64,000 bases of DNA from Mycobacterium pseudokansasii (GTDB taxonomy: Bacteria; Actinomycetota; Actinomycetes; Mycobacteriales; Mycobacteriaceae). The stretch is taken from positions 5,456,325 to 5,520,324 of the forward strand of contig NZ_UPHU01000001.1 in assembly GCF_900566075.1 (NCBI RefSeq). The letters are read 5' to 3'. Every line of letters begins with the position of its first letter. Within the stretch, counting starts at the first letter, position 1. Made by a program: the position numbers and the translations under genes. This document shows positions 36,812 through 46,920 of this stretch, piece by piece. The notes beneath the pieces were generated by a model. It worked only from the letters and a program-made list of their open reading frames with translations, was not told the DNA's origin and did not search any database.

Positions 36812-36994
36812 ATGGGCCGCGGCCGGGCTAAGGCAAAGCAGACCAAGGTTGCTCGAGAACTTAAATACAGCTCCCCGCAGACCGACTTCCAGCGGCTTCA
36901 GCGTGAGCTGTCGGGAGCAAGTGCCGATGCATCCGACCACGTAGACGACGACGTCGAAAACTCGTGGGACGAGGATGAGAGCTGGCGCCGCTAG
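36812..36994 (+). CDS. DUF3073 protein (Rv0810c-like)
   Basis: A 60-residue protein: a basic N-terminus (MGRGRAKAKQTKVARELKY) and an acidic C-terminus (DDDVENSWDEDESWRR). This charge split is typical of DUF3073, found in nearly all actinobacteria and of unknown function, possibly nucleic-acid associated. Start ATG at 36812; the G-run before it is not a clear ribosome-binding site. Confidence 0.9.
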   Translation: MGRGRAKAKQTKVARELKYSSPQTDFQRLQRELSGASADASDHVDDDVENSWDEDESWRR

Positions 36995-37406
36995 CGGCGC
37001 ACCCGGGTCCCCGGTTTTCACCCGTGCTGCGGCCGTGCGGCCGTCGGGCTGGTGGGGCTCATCTCACACATACGTCTTTGAATACCTGGCGATAGAGCCG
37101 CGTTTGCCGGCGAGTCATCGGTGGGCCGATCCACGTCAACGGGATTGTGCGGGTAGGCCGCGGGTGCGTGTCGTGTTGCTTTCGGCCCTCCGGTAAGTCC
37201 GGGCGTTGGCCTCTCGGTCGAACGTTGTCCGGTTGTGTCCCAACCGATAAGAACCGGCTCGATCATCTTGAGCAGCCCGCGCGCATCAACGGATATCGCC
37301 GGCTGCAGTCCACTCTTGCCGCGAAATAAGGGATTGGCGGTGAGTACGTGCTGTCATACTCGGGACGTCTGATTCCGGCGTGGTGCCCGGCGAATGGAGG
37401 CGTGCG
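36995..37406. other. 412-bp gap upstream of the PE_PGRS gene
   Basis: No gene recognised. It should hold the PE_PGRS promoter and the 3' end of the DUF3073 transcript. Small frames present have no family features. Confidence 0.4.
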
Positions 37407-39227
37407 ATGTCGTTTGTGGTGGCCCAACCGGTGTGGATGCGAGAGGCAGCGGCGGCGTTGGCCCGGGTGGGCTCGGCGGTTGATGCTGCGGATGCAGCCG
37501 TGGCGGGGGCGACCACAACGTTGGTGGCTGCTGCGGACGACGAGGTGTCGGTGGCCGTGGCGGCGCTGTTTGCCAGCCACGGGCAGGCTTATCAGGTGCT
37601 CAGCGCCCAGGCTGCAGTCTTTGAACAGCAGTTTGTGCAGGCGCTGATGGCCGCAGGCAATGGGTATGCCGGTGCTGAAGCGGTCAATGTGCAGCAGCTG
37701 ATACTCGATGCGGTCAACGCCCCGACGCGCGCGTTGCTCGGGCGTCCGCTCATTGGTGATGGAACACCGGGCGCGCCGGGTCAACCCGGTGCGCCAGGGG
37801 GCTTGCTGTTCGGCAACGGCGGCAATGGGGGTGCCAGCGCGACTGCGGGGGTCGCCGGTGGTGCCGGTGGAGCCGCAGGGCTGATCGGCAATGGAGGCGC
37901 TGGGGGTGCCGGTGGGGCCGGTGCCGCCGGCGGCGCCGGCGGTGCGGGAGGCTGGCTGTACGGCAATGGCGGTGTCGGTGGGTCCGGCGGCGCCGCAGCC
38001 GCGGCGGTGGGCATGGGGGGCAGCGGCGGGGCCGGCGGTGATGCCGGGTTGTTCGGCGTCGGCGGAGCCGGCGGACGCGGTGGAGCCGGGGCACTCGGCG
38101 CGCACGGGGTCAATCCCGGCCTCGCCACGCCCACCACGCCGGCGGCTCACGGTACCGACGCCGGCGCACATGCCGGAGGCGGGCCCGGCGCCGACGGCAC
38201 AGTCACCGGGCAAGCGGGGGGCACCGGCGGCAGCGGCGGCACCGACAGCACCGCCCCCGGGGCTAACGGTGGCGGTGGTGGTGGTGCTGGTGGGGCGGGC
38301 GGCCTCGGGGCACCCGGCGGCACCGGCGGCACCGGCGGCACCGGCGACTCCGGCTCCGGCTCTGGTGCTGGTGGCGGAGGCGGCGGGGGAATCGGCAGCA
38401 CCGGCGGTAACGGCGGTTCGGCCGTCGCCGGTAGCCCAGGTGGCGGGGTCGACGGCGGTGCCGGCGGCCCGCGCGGTTCCGGTGGCAACGGCGGTGGCGT
38501 CGGCGGCGGTGCCGGCGGGTTCGGATCGTCGACCAGCGCAGGTGGTGGTGGCGGCGGTGGAGTCGGTGGTGCTGGTGGTGCCGGCGCGCCCGGCGGACAC
38601 GGCGGCAATGGCGGCAACGGCGACGGCGGCGGCGGTGGCGGCGGCGGTGCTGGCGGCGTTGGCGGTATCGGCGCGCCGGGTGGCCACGGCGGAAACGGCG
38701 GAAACGGCACTGTTGGCGGTACTGGAGGCGGCGGTGGTGCTGGCGGCATCGGTGGTGCCGGAGTGGCCGGCCAAGGCGGTGGCGGTGGCGGGCACGGTGG
38801 CGCCGGCGGTCGGGGCGGCCTCTTGTTCGGTGTCGGCGGTGACGGCGGCTCCGGCGGCGGCGGCGCTAACGGCGGCAACGGTGCGCCCGGCGCCGTCGGC
38901 GGCACCGGCGGCAATGGTGGATCCGGGTCTACCGGCGGTGCCGGCGGGGACGGCGGGGCAGGCGGCGACGGCGGCGATGGCGGCGGCGGCGGCAATGGCG
39001 GTGCCGGTGGAGCAGCTGGCGCAGGCGGGCTGTTCGGTCGCTCAGGCAGCTCCGGCGCAGGCGGAGTAGGCGGGGCGGGCGGCGCGGGCGGCGCCGGCGG
39101 CGCGGGCGGCGCCGGCGGGACAGGCGGCGCGAGTGGGACAGGCGGATCGGCTGCGGCCGGCGATGCGGGCGCGCCCGGACACAGCGGCGACCCAGGCGCT
39201 GCCGGGCTCAATGGGGCCTCCGGTTAG
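37407..39227 (+). CDS. PE_PGRS family protein
   Basis: A 606-residue protein. The PE domain (residues 1-93, [20 protein letters not shown] ... ) is followed by the linker ([15 protein letters not shown]), then the PGRS region of GGxGG/GNGG repeats to the end with no C-terminal unique domain. The start at 37407 has ATGGAGG upstream and gives the canonical MSFV. PE_PGRS proteins are ESX-5-exported surface proteins. Second residues of the usual MSFVVAAPE motif are changed (QPVW), so it is a divergent member. It is inserted between the Rv0810c-like gene and purM, where M. tuberculosis has none. Confidence 0.93.
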   Translation: MSFVVAQPVWMREAAAALARVGSAVDAADAAVAGATTTLVAAADDEVSVAVAALFASHGQAYQVLSAQAAVFEQQFVQALMAAGNGYAGAEAVNVQQLILDAVNAPTRALLGRPLIGDGTPGAPGQPGAPGGLLFGNGGNGGASATAGVAGGAGGAAGLIGNGGAGGAGGAGAAGGAGGAGGWLYGNGGVGGSGGAAAAAVGMGGSGGAGGDAGLFGVGGAGGRGGAGALGAHGVNPGLATPTTPAAHGTDAGAHAGGGPGADGTVTGQAGGTGGSGGTDSTAPGANGGGGGGAGGAGGLGAPGGTGGTGGTGDSGSGSGAGGGGGGGIGSTGGNGGSAVAGSPGGGVDGGAGGPRGSGGNGGGVGGGAGGFGSSTSAGGGGGGGVGGAGGAGAPGGHGGNGGNGDGGGGGGGGAGGVGGIGAPGGHGGNGGNGTVGGTGGGGGAGGIGGAGVAGQGGGGGGHGGAGGRGGLLFGVGGDGGSGGGGANGGNGAPGAVGGTGGNGGSGSTGGAGGDGGAGGDGGDGGGGGNGGAGGAAGAGGLFGRSGSSGAGGVGGAGGAGGAGGAGGAGGTGGASGTGGSAAAGDAGAPGHSGDPGAAGLNGASG

Positions 39228-39341
39228 GGCACTGTCGCCCGAGCCGAGCGCAGTCCGCGGATCTTCACGCCGCGTTGCTCTGGGCAGGCCTGCACCATCC
39301 CAGAAGGGACCTTCGTGCTGTCCGCGGCCGAGGGCCGCCGT

Positions 39342-40445
39342 CTAAAATCTCGGGTGCTGCCCGACCAGCGTGGCACGTGGACCGTCTTTTCCGCCTTTGC
39401 GCACGGTTCCCAAAACCCAGCAGCTCAGGTGCCGTGCGGTCAGTATGGCCAATGCCCGGTCGGTGTCTTCGGGCGCGACGATGGCGACCATGCCGATGCC
39501 CATGTTGAACGTCTTTTCCATCTCTTGCCGCACTACCCGGCCACGCTGGGCGATCATGGCGAACACCGGTGCGGGTGTCCACGTGCCTCGGTCTACTTCA
39601 GCGACCAGACCGTGCGGAATGACCCGTTCCAGGTTGCCGGCCAGCCCGCCGCCGGTGACGTGGCAGAACGTGCGAACGTGCGTTTCGGCCGCGAGCGCCA
39701 GACAGTCCTTGGCGTAAATCAGGGTGGGCTCCAGCAATTCTTCGCCCAGAGTCCGACCGAACTCCTCCACGTAACCGGCGAGGTTCATCCGGTCTATCTC
39801 CAACAGAACCGCGCGGGCCAGCGAGTATCCGTTGGAATGCAGACCCGACGAGCCCATCGCGATGATGACGTCGCCGGGTCTTACCCGCTCGGGTCCCAGC
39901 ACATCGTCGGCCTCCACCACGCCGACGCCGGTGGCCGAGATGTCGTAGTGGTCGGGTTCCATCAGGCCGGGATGTTCAGCGGTCTCGCCGCCCAGCAGTG
40001 CGCAGCCCGCGCGCACGCAGCCCTCCGCGATGCCGCTGACGATCGCGCTCACCCGTTCCGGAACCGTGCGACCGACGGCTATGTAGTCCTGGAGAAACAG
40101 CGGCTCGGCACCACACACCACCAGGTCATCGACCACCATCGCGACCAGGTCGAGGCCAACGGTGTCGTGTTTGTCCATTGCCTGAGCAACCGCCAGCTTG
40201 GTGCCGACACCGTCGGTGGAGGCGGCCAGCACCGGTTCGCGGTAGCCGCCGCGCAGCGCGAACAACCCGGCGAAACCGCCCAGTCCGCCGCGCACCTCGG
40301 GCCTGGTGGCTTTCGTTGCCAGCGGCTTGAACATCTCGACGGCGCGGTCACCTGCGTCAATGTCCACCCCTGCCGAGGCGTAGGTGATGCCGTGGTTAGT
40401 CAGGCCTGTTGGGGAGCTTTCCGGACTTTGTGGCGGTTCCGTCAT
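39342..40445 (-). CDS. purM: phosphoribosylformylglycinamidine cyclo-ligase PurM
   Basis: A 367-residue AIR synthetase, fifth step of purine synthesis. Marks are the N-terminal TYASAGVDIDAGD, the ATP-binding STDGVGTKL, VVDDLVVCGAEPLF and LLGGETAEHPG. It follows purF on the same strand after 96 bp, as in M. tuberculosis (Rv0809). Its end is 115 bp from the converging PE_PGRS gene. Confidence 0.97.
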   Translation of the reverse strand: MTEPPQSPESSPTGLTNHGITYASAGVDIDAGDRAVEMFKPLATKATRPEVRGGLGGFAGLFALRGGYREPVLAASTDGVGTKLAVAQAMDKHDTVGLDLVAMVVDDLVVCGAEPLFLQDYIAVGRTVPERVSAIVSGIAEGCVRAGCALLGGETAEHPGLMEPDHYDISATGVGVVEADDVLGPERVRPGDVIIAMGSSGLHSNGYSLARAVLLEIDRMNLAGYVEEFGRTLGEELLEPTLIYAKDCLALAAETHVRTFCHVTGGGLAGNLERVIPHGLVAEVDRGTWTPAPVFAMIAQRGRVVRQEMEKTFNMGIGMVAIVAPEDTDRALAILTARHLSCWVLGTVRKGGKDGPRATLVGQHPRF

Positions 40446-40541
40446 CGCGATAAAGGCTACCGGGCCGCGCGCATCACCGGTATCGGCGACCGGCGCTCTC
40501 GGGCCGACCGCCTCTCGGGATCGGTTATGGGGCTGCGTGGG

Positions 40542-42071
40542 TCAGCGACCGATCGGAACTTCGTCGACAGCAAGGTCACCCAGGCCGGCTCCACGAGCAG
40601 CGTTGGTGAGCATCTGCTCGATGACGTTTTTGCCCAGCGCGCTCTCGCTGGGCAGTTCGATGGGGTAGACGCCGTCGAAACAAGCGGTGCACAGCCGGGA
40701 CGCAGGTTGCTCGGTCGCGGCGATCAGGCTACGCAGCGAAATGTATCCGAGCGTGTCGGCGTTGATGGCATGCCGGACCGCTTCGAGCATCTCGGCCTCG
40801 GCCTCCACGGCGTTGGCGATCAGCTCGGCCGGTGACGGGAAGTCGATTCCGTAGAAACACGGCCACTTCACCGGCGGCGAGGCGATACGCACGTGCACTT
40901 CCACCGCTCCGGCCTCCCGCAGCATGCGCACCAGCGCGCGCTGGGTGTTGCCTCGCACGATCGAGTCGTCGACGACAATGAGCCGCTTGCCGCGGATCAC
41001 CTCTTTGAGCGGGTTGAGCTTCAGCCGGATGCCGAGCTGGCGAATGGTCTGCGACGGCTGGATGAAGGTGCGCCCGACGTAGGCGTTCTTCATCAGCCCC
41101 TGCCCGTACGGGATGCCGGACTCTTGGGCGTATCCGACGGCGGCGGGTGTGCCTGATTCCGGCACCCCGATGACCAGGTCGGCGTCGACCGGGCATTCGC
41201 GGGCCAGCCGACGACCGATCTCCAGTCGGGTGGCGTGCACCGACCGGCCGGCCAGCGTGCTGTCGGGACGAGCCAGGTAGACGTATTCGAAGATGCAGCC
41301 CTTCGGCGTGGGGTTGGCGAAGCGGGTGGACCGCACGCCGTCGGCGTCGATCGCCAGCAATTCGCCCGGTTCGATGTCGCGCACGAAGGACGCGCCGACG
41401 ATGTCGAGCGCAGCAGTTTCCGAGGCCACCACCCAGCCGCGGTCCAGCCGCCCAAGCGATAGCGGCCGCACCCCGTGCGGGTCTCGGCAGGCATACAGCG
41501 TGTTCTCGTCCATGAACGTCAGACAGAACGCGCCGCGCACGGTCGGCAGGAGTTCGAGCGCCGCCTGTTCGAGGGTGGAATCGGCCGAGCCGTGGGCCAG
41601 CAGCGCCCCCAGGATGTCGGAGTCGGTGGTCGCCGGAGCGGGGCAGCAGCGGCCACCGATCAATCCCGCTTCGCGGGCGCGGGCGGCAAGGGCGGCGGTA
41701 TTGACCAGGTTCCCGTTGTGTCCCAGGGCGACCCCGGTCCCGGCGGCGGTATTACGGAACACCGGTTGGGCGTTTTCCCAGGTCGTGTCGCCCGTGGTGG
41801 AGTAGCGGCAGTGCCCGATAGCGACGTGGCCCTGCATGGCCGCCAAAGTCTGCTCGTCGAATACCTGGCTGACCAGGCCGAGGTCCTTGAAGACCAGCAC
41901 TTGCGAGCCATCGGCTACCGCGATCCCCGCGGCCTCCTGACCGCGATGCTGCAACGCGTACAGGCCGTAGTAGGTCAGCTTGGCGACATCTTCCCCCGGG
42001 GCCCAAACCCCGAATACACCACACTCTTCACGGGGCGAGTTCAGGTCTTGCTCGGGCTGCTGGACGGTCAC
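40542..42071 (-). CDS. purF: amidophosphoribosyltransferase PurF
   Basis: A 509-residue enzyme for the first committed purine step. The nucleophile Cys is in EECGVFGV, Cys17 from the GTG at 42071, implying removal of a short propeptide as in B. subtilis-type PurF. The PRPP loop is RLIVVDDSIVRGNTQR. Four C-terminal region cysteines (GRCCPAP, LCTACFDG) may include cluster ligands. An ATG at 42137 would add 22 residues, similar to the longer M. tuberculosis annotation. Confidence 0.96.
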   Translation of the reverse strand: MTVQQPEQDLNSPREECGVFGVWAPGEDVAKLTYYGLYALQHRGQEAAGIAVADGSQVLVFKDLGLVSQVFDEQTLAAMQGHVAIGHCRYSTTGDTTWENAQPVFRNTAAGTGVALGHNGNLVNTAALAARAREAGLIGGRCCPAPATTDSDILGALLAHGSADSTLEQAALELLPTVRGAFCLTFMDENTLYACRDPHGVRPLSLGRLDRGWVVASETAALDIVGASFVRDIEPGELLAIDADGVRSTRFANPTPKGCIFEYVYLARPDSTLAGRSVHATRLEIGRRLARECPVDADLVIGVPESGTPAAVGYAQESGIPYGQGLMKNAYVGRTFIQPSQTIRQLGIRLKLNPLKEVIRGKRLIVVDDSIVRGNTQRALVRMLREAGAVEVHVRIASPPVKWPCFYGIDFPSPAELIANAVEAEAEMLEAVRHAINADTLGYISLRSLIAATEQPASRLCTACFDGVYPIELPSESALGKNVIEQMLTNAARGAGLGDLAVDEVPIGR

Positions 42072-42213
42072 GGTTAGGCGACTCCCTGGGGCGCGAATGG
42101 TGACGTATAGGAAGTCTACGGGTAACTCGGGCATGTCGCCGAATAGACATGGCGTGTCCGGGGACCGCAAGCCTTGCCGGTACGCCGGCGCAGCGGCGTG
42201 ATGCCGCCGATAG

Positions 42214-42606
42214 TCAGCCCGACAGCTTCACCACCGGCAGCCACGAGGCGATCTCGCGCGCCCGCGAACCGGACAGGATCAGCGCTCCGCCGGCAGCCGC
42301 GTCCTCGACGGTCAATAGCCCGGTGGCCAGCAGCAGCCAGGTGCGCGGATGTGTCTCCACGACGTTGGGCGGCGTGCCGCGGGTGTGTTTGGGCCCGGAA
42401 ACACATTGCACCGCCGCGAACGGCGGGATCCGGACCTCGACGCTGGCGCCGGGAGCCAGTGCGGACAGGGTGCGCGCGGTGAGGCGAACCGCCGCCGCCA
42501 GCTCATCCCGGTCGGGTGCCGGACGCGTCTCGTCGCGCAGCCAGTCCGCAACGGCCAACACAGCCTGCCGAGTCTTAGCCGGATCGGCTTTACCGCGGGT
42601 GGCCAT
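42214..42606 (-). CDS. sterol-carrier-like conserved protein (Rv0807-like)
   Basis: A 130-residue protein conserved in mycobacteria upstream of purF, with a bacterial SCP-like fold: an N-terminal helix (ADPAKTRQAVLAVADWL), then strands ending HPRTWLLLATGLLTVEDA. This pattern (W-L-L-L-A-T-G) is used in SCP2-like domains of maleylpyruvate isomerase-type proteins. The function is unknown. It is divergent from the MCE gene by 19 bp, so promoters overlap. Confidence 0.8.
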   Translation of the reverse strand: MATRGKADPAKTRQAVLAVADWLRDETRPAPDRDELAAAVRLTARTLSALAPGASVEVRIPPFAAVQCVSGPKHTRGTPPNVVETHPRTWLLLATGLLTVEDAAAGGALILSGSRAREIASWLPVVKLSG

Positions 42607-42625
42607 GCTCTAGGGTCTCAGAATC

Positions 42626-43828
42626 ATGGATCCGCGAACGCGGCCACCGTACAAGATCGTCGGTCTGCTGGGGCTGATGGTGTTGGCGCTCGTCGGCGCC
42701 GGGCTCTACGCCCAGTTTCGCGGGGCGTTCATCCCGAAGACCACGTTGACGATGCTTGCTCCGCGTGCGGGTCTGGTGACCGACCCAGGCGCCAAAGTCA
42801 CCTACAACGGTGTGCAGATCGGGCGGGTGGCCAGCATTTCGGAGGTCACGCGAGACGGCGTTCCGGCGGCCAAGCTGGTGCTGGATGTCGATCCGAAGTA
42901 CATCGCCTCGATTCCGGCCAATGTGGGCGGCGAGATCAAGGCGACGACGGTCTTCGGCAACAAGTACGTGTCGCTGACGTCACCGAAAAACGCTGACCCA
43001 CAGCACATCACCCCATCCATGGTGATCAACGCAACGGCGGTGACGACGGAATTCAACACGCTGTTCCAGACGCTGACGGCCATTGCCGAAAAGGTCGATC
43101 CGGTCAAGCTCAACCTGACGCTGGGCGCGGCCGCTCAGGCCCTGAGCGGTCTGGGGGACAAGTTCGGCGCCGCACTGGTCAACGGCAGCACCATCCTCGA
43201 CGACGTGAACCCGCGGCTGTCCAGGGTGCGGGCCGAGATAAAGGGCCTGGCGGCCCTGGGCGACGTCTACGCCGACGCGGCGCCGGACTTGTGGACCGCG
43301 CTGGACCAGGCAGTCACCACCGCGCGAACCATGAACCACGGGCAGGTCGATCTTGATGCGGCATTGCTGGCGGCGGTTGGGTTGGGCAACAACGGTTCTG
43401 ACGTGTTCGGTCGCGGCGGGCCATACCTGGCCCGGGGGGCCGCCGATCTGGTTGTCCCTAGCCAACTGCTCGACGAGTACAGCCCCGAAATCTTCTGTAC
43501 CCTCCGCAACTACCACGAAGTCGGGCCCAAAATCCGCGCTGCCCTCGGCTTCACCGGCTACTCGCTGGGGGCCGCGTCCGGCAGCATCACCGGCGCACCG
43601 AGCCCCTACATCTATCCGGAGAACCTGCCACGGGTCAACGCCCGGGGAGGACCCGGCGGGAAACCCGGGTGCTGGCAACCGATCACCCACGACCTGTGGC
43701 CCGCCCCGTTTCTGGTGATGGACGTCGGTGCCAGCGTGGCGCCCTACAACCATGTCGAACTCGGCCAGCCGATGTTCACCGAATATGTCTGGGGACGCCA
43801 GTTCGGCGAGTACACCATCAACCCTTGA
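42626..43828 (+). CDS. orphan MCE-family protein (MceA-like)
   Basis: A 400-residue protein: an N-terminal membrane anchor (IVGLLGLMVLALVGAGLYA), an MlaD/MCE domain (TLTMLAPRAGLVTDPGAKV, IGRVASI) and a long helical C-terminal half (LFQTLTAIAEKVDPVKLN). MCE proteins form lipid-transport tubes across the cell envelope. Normal mce operons carry two YrbE permeases and six mce genes; none are here, so this is a solitary copy that may work with an operon elsewhere. It is followed closely by a HAD lipoprotein. Confidence 0.88.
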   Translation: MDPRTRPPYKIVGLLGLMVLALVGAGLYAQFRGAFIPKTTLTMLAPRAGLVTDPGAKVTYNGVQIGRVASISEVTRDGVPAAKLVLDVDPKYIASIPANVGGEIKATTVFGNKYVSLTSPKNADPQHITPSMVINATAVTTEFNTLFQTLTAIAEKVDPVKLNLTLGAAAQALSGLGDKFGAALVNGSTILDDVNPRLSRVRAEIKGLAALGDVYADAAPDLWTALDQAVTTARTMNHGQVDLDAALLAAVGLGNNGSDVFGRGGPYLARGAADLVVPSQLLDEYSPEIFCTLRNYHEVGPKIRAALGFTGYSLGAASGSITGAPSPYIYPENLPRVNARGGPGGKPGCWQPITHDLWPAPFLVMDVGASVAPYNHVELGQPMFTEYVWGRQFGEYTINP

Positions 43829-43848
43829 GAGATCGACAGGAACACTCC

Positions 43849-45111
43849 ATGACGCGGTGGCCGTTGCGGCTGCTCGCCGCTGCGAGCACGCCGGTGCTCG
43901 TGCTCACCGGGTGCCACCATGCCGGCGAGCATCCCGATGCGAGCCCGCGTAACTGCCGAACCCTGGCCGCCGACCCGGGTTGGTATGGCGACAACCGCCA
44001 GCGCATCGACGCGATGATCAACCGGCTGGGCAGTTGCGGCAAGTCCGAATCGGCCAGCGCCGGTGCCCCCCTGGCGTTGTTCGACTGGGACAACACCATG
44101 GTCCTCAACGACGTCGGGAGCGCGACGTTCTATTGGATGATCAACAACTCCAAAGTGCGTCAGCCTGCCGGCGGGAACTGGTCCACCACCAGCGCATACC
44201 TCACCACTGAAGCGGCAGCGGCGTTGGCCGCCGCTTGCGGTGGCCTCGCGGGTCCGGGACAACCGCTGCCCACCGGCTCCAACACCAGCTGCGCTGATGA
44301 GCTGGTGGCCGTTTATGCCGGGCACGAAACCCGTTCGGGGGCATCCGCGTTCACCGGTTACAACCGCCGCCGCATACAACCCGGCGACGCCTGGGCGGCC
44401 CAGTTGCTCGCCGGCTGGACCGATGGGGAGATCGCCGAATTCGCCACCGCGGCCAGGAAGCAGAACCTCGACGCCAAAGAGGGATCCGAGCAGACCGTGG
44501 GAAGTACCCGACAGACCGGTTGGGTGCGCTACTACACACAGATGCGAGACCTCGTCGGCACGCTGCAAGCCAACGGGTTCGACGTGCGGATCATCTCCGC
44601 GTCGGCTGAGCCGGTGGTCCGGGTGTGGGCGGCCGACATCGGCATCCCGGCTGACCACGTGCTGGGCGTACGCACAGACCATGACGGAGACGTCCTGACG
44701 CCCCGCCTTGGGTTGTGCGGCGGCGAACCGTCGATGCCCTTCAACGAGGGCAAGCGGTGCCGGGTCAACGAGCAACTGTTCGGTGCCCAGGGCGCATCTG
44801 CCTTCCAGCAGTCTCCGGTGCAGCGTCGGCAGGTGTTCGCCGCAGGCGACTCCGACGGAGACGTGACGTTCGTCACGGACGCGACCGCGCTGCGCCTCGT
44901 CCTGAATCGCAACCAGATCGAGTTGATGTGCTGGGCGTACGCCAACGCCGACGGCAAATGGATGGTCAACCCGGTCTTTATCAATCCCCCGCCGGTGAGC
45001 CCGCCCTACCCGTGCGCAACCCAGGGCTTCGATGAGCCCGGCGGCGGCCAGGCGCCGCTTCGCCAAGCCGACGGCACCGTCGTTCCCGACCAGCAGGATC
45101 GGGTCCACTGA
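43849..45111 (+). CDS. HAD-superfamily phosphatase lipoprotein
   Basis: A 420-residue exported lipoprotein: signal peptide with lipobox LTGC (Cys22). HAD motifs follow: the nucleophile in LFDWDNTM (DxD), RIISASAE as motif II, and AAGDSDGDVTF as motif IV. It would dephosphorylate a substrate outside the membrane; phosphoserine-phosphatase-like members are the nearest match in general form. It starts 20 bp after the MCE gene, so the two are probably an operon, hinting at phospholipid or phosphate-ester processing. Confidence 0.85.
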   Translation: MTRWPLRLLAAASTPVLVLTGCHHAGEHPDASPRNCRTLAADPGWYGDNRQRIDAMINRLGSCGKSESASAGAPLALFDWDNTMVLNDVGSATFYWMINNSKVRQPAGGNWSTTSAYLTTEAAAALAAACGGLAGPGQPLPTGSNTSCADELVAVYAGHETRSGASAFTGYNRRRIQPGDAWAAQLLAGWTDGEIAEFATAARKQNLDAKEGSEQTVGSTRQTGWVRYYTQMRDLVGTLQANGFDVRIISASAEPVVRVWAADIGIPADHVLGVRTDHDGDVLTPRLGLCGGEPSMPFNEGKRCRVNEQLFGAQGASAFQQSPVQRRQVFAAGDSDGDVTFVTDATALRLVLNRNQIELMCWAYANADGKWMVNPVFINPPPVSPPYPCATQGFDEPGGGQAPLRQADGTVVPDQQDRVH

Positions 45112-45321
45112 AAGCTGAACTCGGTGATACGCAGTCGCAACAAGCAGGTTGCCAGCGCGTAGCCCGGCGGTGCGAAATCGGCTGTCCCACAAGCGCTGTA
45201 GACTTAGACCACCTCGCACTCAACGCGCTTCGACAGCAGCGAGAACGCTCACCGTGCACCAGCGCACAAAGTGTGAGATCCTCTCCCTGCCCCAATCACC
45301 GATACCTAAGGCGGTGTTCCC

Positions 45322-46920
45322 ATGCCCGAATTCACTTCACGCGATGGCAGCCGGCCCGCCGAGCGTAGCCTGGCTCCCATCATCGTCACCCGGCGAGGCA
45401 AAATCGCCCGCCTGGAATCCAGCCTCACCCCGCACGAGGCACAGCTCGAGGATCTGGTTTTCCTGCGAAAGGCATTGAACCGGGCCGATATTCCGTTTCT
45501 GCTGGTCCGCTGCCACCAGAACCGGCCGATTCTGGCCGTCGACATCCGACTGCGTCCCGCGGTCGAGCATGCCCTTGCCGCGGCGTGCATCACCGAGCCG
45601 ATGTACGCCAAGACAATCGATCAGAAGGGCATTCCTGCGGTGTTGCTGGCCAATGGCCGACTTTCCGCAATGGGTGATCCGCGAATCCTCAGGCTGTATC
45701 GGCAACGGATTGCGCCGGGCGGATTTCGGTATGGTCCGGCATTCGGAGTTGAGCTTCAATTCTGGGTTTTCGAGGAGGCGGTGATCCGTTGTCCGGTGGA
45801 GAACTCACTCACCCGCAAAGTGTTGCCCCGCAGTGAGCTGGTCGCGGCGACTGTCAAGTTGTACGGGTACAAGTGGCCGACGCTGGAGGGAATGTTCACC
45901 CCCCATGCCAGCGACGTGACATTCGACATCGATCTGGTGTTCTCCTGGGTCGACGGCAGCGACCCGGTGTTCCGGGCGCGGCGTGCCGCGCAACTGTCGC
46001 AGTACGTGGTGGGCGAAGGCGACGACGCCGAAGCGCGGATCAGGCAAATTGATGAGCTGAAATACGCGCTGCGGTCGGTGAACATGTTTGCCCCGTGGAT
46101 CCGTCGCATCTTCATTGCGACCGATTCAGCCCCGCCGCGGTGGTTAGCTGACCATCCGAAAATCACCATCGTTCGAGCCGAGGACCACTTTTCGGATCGT
46201 GCCGCATTGCCTACCTACAATTCGCATGCGGTGGAGAGCCAGCTGCACCACATCCCGGGGCTGAGCGAGCATTTCCTGTATTCCAACGACGACATGTTCT
46301 TCGGGCGGCGGGTCAAGGCCAGCATGTTCTTCTCCCCCGGCGGCGTCACGAAGTTCATCGAGGCCAAGACCCGGATAGGGCTGGGCACCAACGATCCGGC
46401 CCGCAGTGGTCACGAGAATGCGGCCCGAGTCAACCGGCGGCTGCTGTTCGAGCGGTTCGGGCACCTGATCACGCGCCATCTCGAGCACACCGCGGTCCCG
46501 CTGCGCAAAAGCGTGCTCATCGAGATGGAGCAGGAATTCCCGGAGGAATTCGCGTGCACCCGGGCCAGCGCGTTCCGGTCGGCCACCGACATCTCGGTAA
46601 CCAACTCGCTGTACCACTACTACGCGCTGATGACCGGCCGTGCCGTCCAACAGGAGAATGCCAAGGTCCGCTACGTCGACACCACCACCCATGCGGGCCT
46701 GGACCTGCTGGAGGAATTACGGAAGCACCGCCAGTACCACTTCTTCTGCCTGAACGACGGCAGCTTCCCCGAAGTCGACCCGGCCGAGCGAGCACAACGA
46801 GTGGTCAGTTTCTTGGAGCGGTACTTTCCGATCCCCGCGCCGTGGGAGAAGGTCGCCGCGGACGTCAGCGGGCCGGCCCCGGCCGCGCCGCTGGCGTCAG
46901 CACCATTGGAGGCTGGCTGA
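45322..46920 (+). CDS. cpsY: Stealth-family exopolysaccharide phosphotransferase CpsY
   Basis: A 532-residue protein, equal in length to M. tuberculosis CpsY (Rv0806c). Stealth conserved regions: CR1 [16 protein letters not shown]2 with [18 protein letters not shown] and [13 protein letters not shown]3 with [17 protein letters not shown], and a CR4-like end. Stealth proteins transfer hexose-1-phosphate to capsule-type glycans. No signal peptide is seen. The last 56 bp overlap the 3' end of the phosphodiesterase gene on the other strand. Confidence 0.93.
   Translation: MPEFTSRDGSRPAERSLAPIIVTRRGKIARLESSLTPHEAQLEDLVFLRKALNRADIPFLLVRCHQNRPILAVDIRLRPAVEHALAAACITEPMYAKTIDQKGIPAVLLANGRLSAMGDPRILRLYRQRIAPGGFRYGPAFGVELQFWVFEEAVIRCPVENSLTRKVLPRSELVAATVKLYGYKWPTLEGMFTPHASDVTFDIDLVFSWVDGSDPVFRARRAAQLSQYVVGEGDDAEARIRQIDELKYALRSVNMFAPWIRRIFIATDSAPPRWLADHPKITIVRAEDHFSDRAALPTYNSHAVESQLHHIPGLSEHFLYSNDDMFFGRRVKASMFFSPGGVTKFIEAKTRIGLGTNDPARSGHENAARVNRRLLFERFGHLITRHLEHTAVPLRKSVLIEMEQEFPEEFACTRASAFRSATDISVTNSLYHYYALMTGRAVQQENAKVRYVDTTTHAGLDLLEELRKHRQYHFFCLNDGSFPEVDPAERAQRVVSFLERYFPIPAPWEKVAADVSGPAPAAPLASAPLEAG

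Noticed and set aside
38147..39211. Long minus-strand open frame of proline-rich repeats opposite the PE_PGRS gene
   Set aside because: It is the complementary reading of GGC-rich PGRS repeats; such antisense proline frames arise automatically and have no start context or family.
39315..40835. 506-codon plus-strand open frame across purM and purF
   Set aside because: It is an antisense frame of two clear purine genes in high-GC DNA with no recognisable domain.
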